A stretch of DNA of 64,000 nt from Sycobia sp. Sy_11. Lineage: Eukaryota > Arthropoda > Insecta > Hymenoptera > Epichrysomallidae. The notes below the pieces were generated by a model. The model made no database searches, was not told the origin of the DNA, and saw nothing but the letters and a program-made list of their open reading frames with translations. Position 1 is the first letter of the stretch. Each line of letters begins with the position of its first letter. This document shows, piece after piece, positions 1-12,150 of the stretch. A program made the position numbers and the translations under genes. The stretch covers positions 124,001-188,000 of the forward strand of contig JACCIC010000214.1 of the NCBI GenBank assembly GCA_018907035.1, given 5' to 3'.

Positions 1-1569
1 CATATGCACTTGAAGTAATAGTAGTTTGTAGCCTGAAATATAAGAACGAAAAGTGAATTAACGACTTCTTTTCGTATCACTGAAGAAATAATAATTCCAA
101 ATGCATGTTGAATTAAAGAAAAAACTGAGTCAGAATCATTATTGACAGGTTATAAGAAAACGGAAAGCCGCAAATAATAAAAAAATAAACAGAAAAATTT
201 TTACAAATATTTTAGTTTCTCTACAAAAAAGTACGTCTGAGATCTATGTGTAACAGATAAAACGTATAAAAATGAACATAAAATATATATATTAGATTTT
301 AATGAAAGTATAAATTATCTTTTAAACGTAAAATTATTAATTAATATTAATATAATAACTATGTTGCATATACCCATGAACATATACAACGCGTATAAAT
401 ATTTAATCTGTTGCAAGAAAAATATTTCTATTTAAGGCTCGTTAACTTATTTTTATAACAATTATCATTCCCAAATATCATCATAAAATCAACGAATAAG
501 TAATAGAAACCATCTAGACTCGATACGAACTTATTAACATACTTTCTGTTAATTAATGTTAAATTAAATGCGTTTTCTACAGCGCATTAAAAATTCTTGC
601 ACCCGAAAGTCTATAGTCATATATATAGTTATATATCGGAATTATAGGCCTAGAATGCAATGAAGAAATCCACAGCGATGACCAATGGTAGGAAAAGGGT
701 ATTGCGTTTGAGAGACGTTAAATTTGATCTGTTTTCGCGCGTGCTCAGTTGCTCTATGTTCCATCAAACTTTATGATATCGTTTACAAAAAAAAAAAAAC
801 CTAGAAAATCAATGTATGGAAAAACCAATGTATGGAAATGCGTTATTGCATACAGGTATAGATGATGTAGAGCCAAAATTAATAATACATTTTCGTTGAA
901 TAGCAAATTCAAAAGATTGAAGATCTTTCGGAAGTTAAAAGAATTTAAATCAAATCATAAATTTTCTTCTAATTTAATTTTCTTTAAAATGAAAAGGAAT
1001 TATTAGAAGAAAAGTTAAATTAACCATTTGTTCGCTTTAGCTAAATGAGCTAACATAACAAACATTTCTTTTAAGTAATTCAATAACATTAAAAAAACAA
1101 AATAAAATAAGTAAAGAAAATATTTAACGTCAAAAAAAGCATACCAATAAGTATAACAATCAGCAAAAAAGAAGCAATAGAAAATATAAAATTTTTTTGT
1201 TTATTTTGAGTTAAATAATAAACCTGATTAGAAAGTACAATAAGTATTAGTTTATAATGTTGTTATATATATTTTCTTTTTAAACTCTGTAAATAAAAAT
1301 CTGATTGTTCGTTAACCCTTCTGGGACTCAAAATTTCACAATTTTTTCGCACAAAAGTGTAAAATTAAGGTGAAACATTAATAAGATAAAACCACAAGTT
1401 TTAAAATTAGTTGTAAACGAATAATTCAATCTTAAAGCGCCTCAAATTTCTAATATCGTACTTAATCTAGAGTCATTAATTATGTGGAATCTAAAATCAG
1501 ATGAGAACGTAAACCCTTTTCTTTCATAATAAACAGTATAAATGTAAACCAATTTGTTTTTGAGAATAA
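1..1569. other. AT-rich gene-free DNA
   Basis: This stretch is strongly AT-rich with short A and T runs and no open frame of coding character. A short imperfect tandem duplication containing CAATGTATGGAAA lies near 810-840. I see no gene or RNA in it. Confidence 0.6.
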
Positions 1570-1624
1570 GTGAAGAAATTCAATCCGAAAGAAAGAGAAA
1601 GGATGACTTGGATAGAAAAACGGG

Positions 1625-2560
1625 TCAACGCGTATAACGTACGACGGCAAAAAGGGCGCGCGCACGAGAACCCGCGGCTCTGCCCCCGCCTCCCCGCCCC
1701 CTCCCCCGGCCGAAACTCGGGCAAAAAGAGCTCGCGACCTCGTATAAGTCGAAAGCTCGCAAATCGCCGGGCTTCTCACGCGCCACTTTCGTATATCTCG
1801 ACAATCGCTCTGCCCCTCCTCGCCCCTCGCCACCCAACGCTTTCGCAACCCCCTGCCCTCTGCCCCCCCCACGCCCCGCCGCGACGGTGACGGCGGCAGC
1901 GACGGCTCCTCCTCGCTCGCGAGCCCGGGCCATCTCCGTGGGGGGAGGGTACGGGGGGGTTGCGGGGGACGGGGGACGGGGGGACGGTGGGGGGTAGCAA
2001 CGCGTCGATAGGATCTCGTGAGTCCTGCGCCAGCGGCACCGGCGCAACCGGCACACCGGCGCGGCGACAGGCCAAAAGGGGGCCAGCACGGGGAGCCCCG
2101 CAGCGCTCTCGATCGGCCGGCCGGCCCCCGCTGTCGCTCCTGCTAAATCTCCGCGCCACCCCTTCCGTTCCAGCTCGCCCTCTCCCACTCACTCTCTCGC
2201 TCTCTCGCTCTCTCGCCCCTTGCCGCACGGTTTTGAAAGCGACTCGATCGACCGGCCGCGGCGGCCTGCACGGAACTGATAATTGCACCTGCACAGCGAC
2301 TGAAGGCGCAGGGGCTTGGAGAGCGAGAGAGCGAGCACGAGAGAGTTAGAGAGGGAGAGAGAGCGACTGAGAGAAAGCGAGTGAGTGAGTGACTGAATGG
2401 GAAAGGGCGGGAGGGAGGGGTGCACGGCATGCTCGCGTGGAGCATTGCCCCTTCGTGCAGTTCGTTCGTGTGTAAATACACATGAGCAGACCAGTGCCGG
2501 ACTAAACTGCCGTGCGGCCGTGGCAGATTTTAGTAGGGGCCCAGCTAATGCTGCCGCATA
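1625..2560. promoter_or_regulatory. large CpG-rich island, candidate promoter or 5' exon region
   Basis: GC content rises abruptly from AT-rich flanks to a long CpG-rich block with C-runs near 1680-1710 and 1855-1875, G-runs near 1940-1995, a CT-repeat stretch near 2190-2215 and GAGA-type repeats near 2320-2390. Open frames cross it on both strands, but their translations are Arg/Gly/Ala/Ser-rich low-complexity and overlap each other, which is typical of GC-rich non-coding DNA. In insects such islands often mark promoters or 5' UTR exons, and (GA)n tracts can bind GAGA-type factors. It lies about 31.6 kb upstream of the first recognised Trpgamma exon, so it could be that gene's start or an unrelated promoter. 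The function is inferred only. Confidence 0.35.
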
Positions 2561-2708
2561 AAATCCACAACTTGTATAATACATTGCCATGAATTATTTG
2601 ATTTGTAATTACTTATTAGAAAGACTGTTAGAATAACATGGTGGCATTAAAATTCTATAGAAATACTTACAATTATTCATATAATATTATGAGATTATTA
2701 ATAATATT

Positions 2709-2712
<4 letters not shown>

Positions 2713-2748
<36 letters not shown>

Positions 2749-2762
2749 TTATTTATTTATTA
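2713..2762. repeat. (AT)n followed by (TTTA)n microsatellite
   Basis: An uninterrupted AT dinucleotide run passes directly into TTTA tetranucleotide units. Confidence 0.9.
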
Positions 2763-3479
2763 AGTATACTCTATTTGATTCGGTTCAAAGCTGAATAAAC
2801 TTGTTAATAAATTAAAATTATATTTCATAATGTTAAATTCATGAAGCGCTTCAGGAAAAATTATAAATTGTAAATTAAAGGATGGTGCGAGCATCTAATA
2901 CGTTCCTCGTAAATTTTACTAGATATAAAAAATTATTGTTCCAAAACAAAACACTTAAAATACTCTGCACGGTGTACTTTCGTCGCATTCGTTCGGAATT
3001 TCAGCATGACGAAATTTTTCTCATTGGGTTGCTGCCGATAATTATGATTACGGCTAGAATTGAGTCGATCCCGTAACACTGAGACTCGTTTTTATAATTT
3101 ATTTTTTCCGTGTAAATGCCACCTTTTGAAATGTTATTGTAATGAAAAGGAAACGTTCGACTCGCAATATTTCGTAACTGGGGTGAATTGTGCAGCTTCA
3201 CCTTTTGCATAATCAAGCCGGACAAAGCCGTGCTTCGTCGGCGTAAACGTTTCACGCCTTCTTTTTAACATCCCCGTGTATTTCGCGAATAGATCCACTT
3301 ACTTCCTCGAATGTTCCACGATTCGCAAAATTGTTACGTATAAATTCTAGAAATAAATTTCAAGAGTTCGCATTACGAACACTTTTCCGCGATGAATACT
3401 TGACCAATACTTCCGAATTCATAACCTCGTCGCCCGTAAAACTACGTAATAATAAGCATTTTATCTTTGATTAGCGAGG
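2763..3479. other. gene-free DNA of mixed composition
   Basis: AT-rich at first, then moderately GC-containing. Short open frames at 2882-3076 (plus) and 3001-3255 (minus) show no recognisable domain. I see no supported gene. Confidence 0.5.
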
Positions 3480-3860
3480 CAGTGGGGTGGGGGGGATTCC
3501 CTAGACAAGAGCTGGCCGCGGCGCCTTTCTTAGTCCGTCACTGGCGCGGACGCGGATATGCAGCGAGCCATCGCGTTACAACCGAACCTCCTTTATATGC
3601 TCTCTGACCTGCCGTGCCCGCGACTGGCTCCCCCACCTCCATCCACCCCACCCAAACCGCCCCGCGAGCGCGCGCACCACCCAGGCCTACTATACCGCAG
3701 GGCTGGCTTAGGCTCTAAAATGCACACCGCTCACGGCCTATAGTGGCCGAGTGTCGTCCGCAGCGTTGCGCGAAGTCCGACGACTTTTCCTGCGGGTGCG
3801 TTCGGGGACGATCCTCTATACACGTACACACACACACACACTCACACACACGTTCGCGCG
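3480..3860. promoter_or_regulatory. CpG-rich island
   Basis: A GC-rich block with a G-run near 3487-3494 and C-rich stretches near 3630-3690. Overlapping short frames on both strands are Pro/Arg-rich and unlikely to be translated. It may be a regulatory island or an untranslated exon, but nothing in it fixes a function. Confidence 0.25.
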
Positions 3861-3909
3861 CGCGTACGCACAAATACACACGCGCACAGACACTCACACA
3901 CAGACACAG
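3825..3909. repeat. (CA)n-rich microsatellite with CG runs
   Basis: CA dinucleotide runs are interrupted by a short CG run near 3855-3865. The repeat produces spurious Thr/His frames on the plus strand and Cys/Val frames on the minus strand. Confidence 0.9.
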
Positions 3910-4135
3910 ATTAGCATGCATATAATACAAGTACGAGTTCGGCTACAGGGCGAGTCGGTCAATCGAGATATATATTTGGGGCGAAGCTGACCGTCTTTGC
4001 GCCGTGTGTTTTCTTTCTTTTTCCTTTACACCGGTGAAAGCGTTTAAAAACCCTCGGGGGTTTTGGGGGAAACGAGAGGTTGTTCCGGTCATCGATGCTG
4101 CCGCCTTGCGCTTGAGTTTCAGAGAGAAAGAGAGC

Positions 4136-4137
<2 letters not shown>

Positions 4138-4187
<50 letters not shown>
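4138..4187. repeat. (AT)n microsatellite
   Basis: A near-perfect AT dinucleotide run of about 50 bp. Confidence 0.95.
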
Positions 4188-4189
<2 letters not shown>

Positions 4190-5072
4190 ATTAACACAGA
4201 TATATTGCTTAGACGTGCTGCGAGCCTCAAAAAAATATCACCGCTACGGGCTGGATTGTCCCGCCTCGATTGAAAATTCTTGGCTCGTCAATCGATTTCT
4301 CGGTGATTTCTGGGTTCCCTTCGCGGGGAATTAATGGACGGGGCTTAACGATCGATATTTGGGTTATTCGTCCTCGATTGACAAATCCGACTCGACCGCG
4401 TCTTGTGCGTGTAAACGAGCGGGGTAACATTTACGGAAATGGACTTTCGTCGAATAATGCAATTTTTCACTAATTCCGATAATTGGTTAATGTTATTTAT
4501 TTTCCGAGCTGCCACGACTTCAAAAGTGCGCGCGACTATTATTGCAGTACGTTCGGCACGTCGATGCGCGGAATCCATAATGGCAGTTCGTTTTTTTTAA
4601 AAGTACAATCGTAATACCAGGTAAAACTAACGAAGTTCACTTACGTCATTAGCCTCAACGGTGCCTCGATATGCCCAACTTCGTTGGCCTAAAAGTTTCG
4701 TTGTCGTACGTCGGGAAATAATAACGAATGTTAAAGAAAATTTTTTACAAGTTTTCTTTCCGCGTTCCGCCCGGCAAAATTTATCTCGCACCGGTTGAAT
4801 TTATTTACGTGAATTCTTGATATTTCACGACTAACGGTTACTCTTGACAAGCGGCAATCATAACTCTGCATTATCATAAAGTATTGTAAATAAAATAGCC
4901 TCCTATATAGTCAATCGTAAGTGCGTAACGCAGTTTCAAGGAAATTTTTTAAAGATCGATGATGAATTAAGCCGTAGAAGGAAGCATCTAAACAGTACAA
5001 CACAGCAGCTCAATCAATCAAGACGCTACGAACGCTAAAAGTGTCCGAAATTTTCTTCATCCCTTACGTGGA

Positions 5073-5074
<2 letters not shown>
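4188..5074. other. gene-free DNA
   Basis: Mixed composition with several CG dinucleotides. Short overlapping frames (4227-4430 minus, 4270-4473 plus) mirror one another and show no domain. I see no supported feature. Confidence 0.5.

Positions 5075-5115
<41 letters not shown>
5075..5115. repeat. (AT)n microsatellite
   Basis: An AT dinucleotide run of about 40 bp just upstream of a small GC-rich island at roughly 5160-5370. Confidence 0.95.
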
Positions 5116-5117
<2 letters not shown>

Positions 5118-5448
5118 CATAAATACATATAGGCATAAATACAGTGTGTACGGTGTGTGTTAAATTTCGAAATTCAACCCGGCCGCACAGGTCGCGGGCA
5201 GGGCGCCCCCGGCGCGCAATACGCCTATCTATCGTCGAAGGAGCGTTTAAAACTTTGCCTGCACACGCGCCCGCGCCCGCGCCCCCGCTCCCGCCCGCGA
5301 AGGCTAACGCCTCAAAGTGCCGGTGTGCGCGAGCAGCAATTTTCCCGGGGGCGATAACCCGAGTAAATGGGTTACCAGCAAGCAGAGCTGCTACCAGAAA
5401 ATGAGATATATGGTTCTCATACGCGTGGGTACGTATACGTGTCTCTGA

Positions 5449-5452
<4 letters not shown>

Positions 5453-5494
<42 letters not shown>

Positions 5495-5526
5495 GTGTGT
5501 GTGTGTGTGCGCGCGCGCGCGCGTGT
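5453..5526. repeat. compound (AT)n-(GT)n-(GC)n microsatellite
   Basis: An AT run passes into GT and then GC dinucleotides. All three are alternating purine-pyrimidine tracts, and the GT/GC part is the kind of sequence able to adopt Z-DNA. Confidence 0.9.
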
Positions 5527-8400
5527 AGATATGTGTTAAGAATGGCACATCGGGGCGGTGCGCTTTTTCGGAAGTTTTTACAAACTCATCTAATACTGCT
5601 CGGAGATTCGTCGACTAGCGCGAATACGCCGTGGTCACGCTCGCGAAACGAGTCCTGGTAGTCGCGACGTCGCCAAAGCGTATCGGAGAATTTACGCCCG
5701 ATCGCGGCGTGCTGGGCTGTCATTGGCGGCAGATTCCCGATTTTACGGATTGTTTGCATGACGTTGATATTGTATCGTTACGTAATATTTCTCGATACTT
5801 CGACGGAGAATTATTAAGGGGTCGTATTTTATATGTTAAATAATGGATATTTATCGAAACTGGCGGCGGATACGGGTTTCTAACTAAATGAAAAAACTAC
5901 TGCTTTTAAATTTTATTAAAAATTATCGCAATAAATATTACAATTTATTTATGTTTAAACGGTATTTATATTATCTTCTTCATTAAATTTTCAAAAGAAA
6001 AATGGGTTGATTATTGTAATATCCACGAACAATTACGAACTTTCTTATTCATATCCACAATCTATGTTCACAAATAAGTTTTTTTTTCTCTCTAATATAT
6101 GTACTCATTGAATTTCGACTAGTTAAACTACAGTTAAACGTATACAGATTTAAAATTGCGCTGTAAAGAGGAGTACGATCGTGATCAAAAAGTTAGACAA
6201 ATATTTCTTATAATAAGTTTTAAGAAAATTCGTTATTAAAAGTGAACTGTAGATAATTTTGGACAGGACATGGGATTGACTATTTGTACCAACAAGGATA
6301 TTTCAAATACCTAAAATATTCGTAAATAATCTTAGAGAAAAACTTGGTTTTTTAAGAATGTATCAGATACGTAGCTCCTTTTAAATCCCGACTATATATA
6401 TATAACATAATATATATTCTAGAAATACTCATCACCTCCCCTGAGATTCCACGACGAGCATCGTACTGAATTCTGTTTATCACTGCACCCGAGATCTTTA
6501 CCCGCTCCTTATACTAATTACGAAAGCCGTTTTCTTTACCTTTGCCATGAATTTTTTTTCCTCCTTTCATTTTGTTTTTTTGTTTTTCTTCTTACTTCGC
6601 TCCGAGAGTTCCTCTTCTTCTCCGTAAATTTAAAAACGTATTCATTTAAATTTCAACAGATGTAAGTGGAGAGGGGGGGTGAGGAGGCTTTTTTTCCTTT
6701 GGTGATTTATATCCCGAGTACGGGTAAAAATGAATTTTTCATTTTAAAACGTCGCGTTGATGCAGAAGGGATCGTCTTTATTTTTCACGATATTCTTTGC
6801 ACGGAGGTATATATACCGCGTTACATTATTTCTTTGTTGCGAGTCTTTGAATACGTCGCAGTGTTTAAGGTGATTCGAAGCACAAGCTTTAGCAAAGACT
6901 GCAATTTATTATTTTAAAACCAGTTCAAAATTCTTCAGAATGCTATGCCATATGCTTAAAATTTTGAATTTTTCGATGAAAACATAGACAACCTCAACGC
7001 TTACGCGATAATGACGAGAAGCATCGAAAGGTTCCTTTGACTCAATATTATTACGATATATATCTATATGTATATCTATACATACCGATCTCGCCAGGTT
7101 CTATTATTAATGATCCAGTCCATCGCAGGATAATTCATTGCTAAGATAAGAGTTTTAGGAATATAACTCCGTCCCGTCTGTCCGAACTTTGTAATGTAAT
7201 TGTTCGCGGCCGCGAAGAGTTCCAACTGCGGGTGCCGCGAATTATTCCGAATGCTCTGTGCTGATGCGGCCGCGTCCGCGGGTGGCAGGGTCGAGGAATG
7301 AAAAAAGGCGAAGGTGCCTGCATATATCTAGGTGCTGACGCGTCGCAGGGACTTTGCCTTGCATTTGCGGCGGTCTGAAATTGATAATAAATCAATTTTT
7401 TTTTTTTTTTCTTTTTTAAACTCGAACCCTCGAATTTTTACGTTCTGCTCTATATCGCAGAGACCAATGGAGTTTCGATTGGATAAAGAATTAAGTAGTG
7501 AAGGAATATTTTTGATTCGACTTTCTTGTGTTTATCTCAGTTTCGTTGATAAATCGCTTAATCACAATGGTAGTCTACAATCACCGGAGAATCACAAGTG
7601 ATCAATTAGATTCAACGCAATAAAAAATAAATACTTTACCTATTTTCTGCCAATGGACCTACATTCCGTGTATTTTTATGCGAAATTGTTTATATTGATT
7701 ATAAGTTTTACAGAGATACTCTGAGCTCATATTATTCTTTTAAATTTGCGATCTGTTTTTCGTCGGATCAAGTTACAATAGTAGAAATAATAAATTCTCG
7801 TTTATTAAGAGAAGAAGAGGTGCTAAAAATACTAATAGCTACAATATATCTGTAGAAAATACGGCAGCAATCAGCTTTTTGGCATTTATGTACAGTAGCA
7901 TTATGAAAACTTTCATTTGTTTGCTACAAAAGTAAGAATGTTGAACTTTATGTAGAAGAATTTTGTATACATTTATGTAAATATAAAATACATAATTACT
8001 TTAACTGTTCGGTAAATAATCAATGTAATTTTTCCATTTAATAACGTAATTATACAATTTTATTAACAAGATGGACAAATAATTCCTGCAGTTGAAATTG
8101 ACGAAGCCATTAAACAATGCAAAATGTTGTTAACAAATTTCCATATGAAGCTTAATATAATAAAATTGCTTCAAAATTGGTTCTCCGATGAATGTAAGCT
8201 CTCCAGGTTAGTGACTGGTACTTTTAGTAAACTAGGCCATTGACTACTAATCGGTTTACCCTCACTCGTTTCAAATTTACAACACGCTCTAACCTTTAAA
8301 GGACGACTTCAACATAATATTGCGGCTCCACTGGTGTAATATTATATTTCGACAGTAGTGCGAAAGTTCATAATCGATCTTATAAGAGGGCATGCGCCCG
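5527..8400. other. gene-free DNA, mostly AT-rich
   Basis: No coding exon is recognisable. A short GC-rich patch at about 7190-7310 holds a 14-bp perfect palindrome (7203-7216) and a second GCGGCCGC at 7266-7273. The rest is AT-rich with homopolymer runs, for example poly-T near 7397-7410. Confidence 0.5.
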
Positions 8401-8412
8401 AGCGAAGTGACC

Positions 8413-8446
8413 TATAAACTATAGGTTCAGCGCAAGCGTTCAGTCA
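8413..8446 (+). promoter_or_regulatory. candidate TATA plus initiator core promoter
   Basis: TATAAA lies at 8413-8418, and an initiator-like TTCAGTC has its A at 8442, a TATA-to-start spacing of about 29 bp. That spacing matches the canonical insect arrangement (TATA near -30, Inr consensus TCAGTY with A at +1). An inverted repeat, CCTATA and TATAGG, overlaps the TATA box at 8411-8425. No obvious protein follows: the first ATG, at 8560, opens a frame of only 25 codons ending at 8637. It could drive a non-coding RNA or be a chance match. Confidence 0.3.
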
Positions 8447-9216
8447 GCCGATACTTTCAAAAATCCAAAAAGAAAAAACCTAATTCACAGAAATTGGACA
8501 GAATTTTTTGCGCCCTAATATTTTTTATTCGTATATCATTGAAATATTTTTTACGAGCCATGTATTATACTTTTGATATTTCTCCTTCGAATCTTGCCAG
8601 AATAATTAGCCTATTTTATTTCGCTAAGCAGACGTAGCAAAGAAAAGACAAACAAACAAAAGCACGATTTTCCGAAGAATTTTGGAAATTTTTGACACTG
8701 AATTAAAATTTGTCCTGGGAATTGCTAGAGCCAACAGGATTTTGAGCCATTTCATTATTCAAAGGTAAAATAGAAATTCTAAAAAATAAATGAAATTTAA
8801 AAAAAATATAAATAAGTAAATTCAGTAGAAATTTGTAAGCGTGTACAGGTGGCTGTAAAATGTACCACATGTTTAGCACGGTGACTATTACCATCTAACA
8901 AGACGAGTACACAACCAGTATAGGCAATTATTATCGTCGGATACAAAATCAATCAAATGTATACCGAGAATAAAGCAGTGTACAATTATTTTACCCGATT
9001 GGGTCTTCGATCTTGGAGTTTATATGAGCCAGACTTCATAAATATAAGATTCATTTTGACGGTTATTTTCACCTATTAGAGATTTTTAGGTACAAAAGCT
9101 ATAATATTTGTATATTATTTACTATGCAATTATTTACTTATATTGATTTTTGCAATCATTATTGTTTTACCTTGAAAACTAGAAATTTTAATAGCAAAAT
9201 ATAATTCGTTTAAATT

Positions 9217-9244
9217 GAGAGAAAGAGAGAAAGACAGAGAGAAA

Positions 9245-9297
<53 letters not shown>

Positions 9298-9307
9298 TGT
9301 GTGTGTT
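9217..9307. repeat. (GA)n microsatellite ending in (GT)n
   Basis: GA dinucleotides with a few interruptions, followed by a short GT run. Confidence 0.95.
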
Positions 9308-10830
9308 ATATTTATTGTCTGTTAGCGTTGACATGATTATCAAAAGCCAATTAGATGAAAAGATTATATTGTCGCGAAGTTAATATTTGATAGCAAACAG
9401 TAATAGATACGGTCTAGACCAATCCAATTAATGTTCAATTATAGATTTTTACACATACTTACTAGTAATCCTTTAATGTAGCGATTGACGATCTTATTAT
9501 GACACAGTATTCTATGTTACATTCTATATCGGGTGTCAGCCGCACTTGTGCTATATCAAGCGCGCAATTAATATAAGATTAATTGCTTAGATTAAAACGG
9601 CATACATTACTTAACATTCATGAGATGCACGCTTGTAAAATCGTAACAGGAGCAACACAAAGACACACACACACGCGCGCGCGCGCTCGCGCGCGAGAGC
9701 ACCGCTAATTTTGCCGGCGCTTTAATTTCCCGATCGATGAAAATATTTCCTATCTCTCGAAAGTATAGCTTTTGTAATATGCTTTCCTCGGAGCTATACG
9801 TCTATATATATAAATACAGGCGTACCCCACGAAGCCCAAGAAATCTCACTTACCTCGCTCCCGCCCTCCCTTCGCGCCGCTCATAGAAAGCGGCTTTGCC
9901 GACACAATGGCTGAAAAATAAAAACAATAAAACGATAGGGGCGGTCGGCAGAGGGCAATTAATTGCGAGCGTGGGCCTATAAAATGTTCGGGCGGTCGAA
10001 CGTGCGGTTGTTTTTTCTTCTTTATTCAACGAAGCCCACCTTTTCGAAGGACGTCAACGCGGGGCGAGCCGATGCTTATATTCAAGGAGGTCGATAGTAA
10101 GTTTTTTTTTTTTTTTTAAAGATGCACTCCGTGTTAGTTGATTATTACTTAGGCACGTTGAACAACGTAAGCTTGCGCGCATTAGTACTATGCACACGCG
10201 TATACGTATAGTAGTGCGCAAAGTTTTATTCTGACGCAGTCCTCCCCAGTTCAATGTAGAAACTCTTCGGATTCATAGGTATATTTAATCGTCGACCGGT
10301 TACATCGTTACAATAATAAACGTTAACGACTGATTGATGACTACAGAGAGTGTAACAAAAAAAAAAAAAAAAAAAAAACACACAAGAAACCTCTCTCGGA
10401 AATTTGTTTTTATTTTTAATTTACATCGTTAAATTTAGTTTTAAATTTACTTATTTATAATTTTTATTCCAATGTAAATGTACAAAATTCATATATTTCA
10501 TTAACACTGTTAAGGCAACTCCGCGTGACATTTGCCCGATTCTCATTAAAATAAGATTCAAACGTTTTAATTCACCCTTTCTACTATAAATATTTAGAAA
10601 CTGTTGCATATATTACTATACTGATTTAATTATTGAATTATTTATTATTATGCGGAATAGATACTCCTTTTTGTTTGACACATACGCGTATAACCAACGT
10701 AATTTCCGCGCGATCGAAATATCAAGCGGACACTGTTTTCGCCTTCAAAAAAAAAAAAAAAAAAGTACATAACATGGGCTTTTATACTATTCTACCGTGT
10801 AGAATATTTATTCCTTTGAATTAATATATT
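9308..10830. other. gene-free DNA with small repeats
   Basis: Contains a CA/CG alternating tract at about 9662-9700, a GC-richer patch at about 9820-10060, poly-T near 10100-10117, poly-A near 10358-10379 and poly-A near 10746-10764. No gene is recognised. Confidence 0.5.
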
Positions 10831-11130
10831 TATATTCCTGTTATGCGCGAAGTTGCGCGAAGATACGTACCAAGAAATGCTCGCGACGGTTGTACTTCTC
10901 GGAAATTCGACGAAGGATGGGAAGGAGGCTCCGGAGCTGGCGAGCTGACTCCCCTCCCCCCTTCTCTTCGCATACTCTTTCCATCGGCCACTGCGCTACC
11001 GCAGATTCTTCGATATGTATATGCACATGGACGGAGATGGAATTATATCAGGACGCGCGCAAAATAGTTATCCTTCTATCCTTATTTACACACGCCCTTC
11101 TTTAAAGAAGAAACGGAAAACAACGTTGAT
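10831..11130. other. moderately GC-rich patch
   Basis: A GC-rich patch inside AT-rich DNA. Short overlapping frames on both strands (10841-11105) have no domain signature. Confidence 0.3.
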
Positions 11131-11154
11131 ATTATTATTATTATTATTATTATT
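11131..11154. repeat. (ATT)n trinucleotide microsatellite
   Basis: A pure ATT/TTA run of about eight units. In one frame it reads as a short poly-Leu stretch, which I regard as spurious. Confidence 0.9.
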
Positions 11155-11499
11155 GATTTTGCCCGACTGTAGTAAACAAACCGTGACCTTAACTGACGCT
11201 GGCGTTCTAAAAAATTTTTTTGTACCCCTGGAATTCTACTCGGTATATAGCATTTTTCAACGCATAATACGAACGGAAAACGGTGTGTCTGGCCGAGTTT
11301 GTACGGAATTATTTTTCAAAATAATTCCGCGGCAAGCTAATTTCTCGCCGAAGTTCGTTTACCACTGTGCCTTCTCGGAAAGCCAATGGATTGGTAAACA
11401 CGTATGATTTTTTCCGTTGCTTTCGGCGAACGATTAACCGTGCAACTGACTTATTATACGCGGTGCGATTAAAATTTTGGCGCGCATCGACAGGCCAAG

Positions 11500-12150
11500 C
11501 GCGGAGTCACGCCGATATTTCACTATAGACAGTTGAACTGCCGTGTTCTGCGACGAATCGGCGAAGAAGAAAAGTCGACGCGAACGATAAAGTCGATGGA
11601 AGCGCAAAGTGGCGTAAAAACAAGTTCGCGGCTCGAGGTCTCTTTTTGTCGTTGTTGTCACGAGCGACAACTTTTATTCCGTTGACACGGCCCCGTTCGA
11701 ATCCGAAGGCTTGTTTGTCATTTTGCAGTTGGACGCGTCGAAGCATTGAATTGTCCACGCCTTTCGGAGGGAATCAAAGACGGTCGGGACGAAAACAAAA
11801 AAAAAAAAAAAAAGAGAAAACAAAACAACAGATACGCAAATGCATAGGAACACGCGCACGAGCGAAAAGAAACAAAGCCTTTTCGCCACGCGCGATTCTA
11901 TCCCCATCCGTATTTCGCGCGCAACGCGTCGAATTCCGGGGACAATTCGCCCTGTTCTGGAATTTTTCCCGCTGAGCTTGTCTGTGGGTGTCGCGGACAA
12001 ACCCCGAGCTCTCGCAAACAAATCGAGGAAATTTTGTCCACAGAGGCGAGGAGCAGACACGCCGCGTAATAATAAAGCAGCAGCCAGCCCCCTCCCCCTC
12101 CCACCGGGATTTACGCGGCTACGCGTATTCCTCGGACAGAATGGAAGCTG
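11500..12150. promoter_or_regulatory. GC-rich, CpG-containing island
   Basis: An extended CG-containing block interrupted by a poly-A run near 11799-11813. It has overlapping open frames on both strands (for example 11674-12204 minus and 11646-11975 plus) with mirrored, Arg/Ser/Phe-rich translations and no domain. This is the behaviour of a non-coding GC-rich island. A regulatory role is inference only. Confidence 0.25.

Noticed and set aside
1480..2590. Several overlapping open frames of 100-190 codons on both strands
   Set aside because: They overlap in different frames through a GC-rich island and are Arg/Gly/Ala/Ser-rich low complexity without domains. They are best explained by lack of stops in GC-rich DNA.
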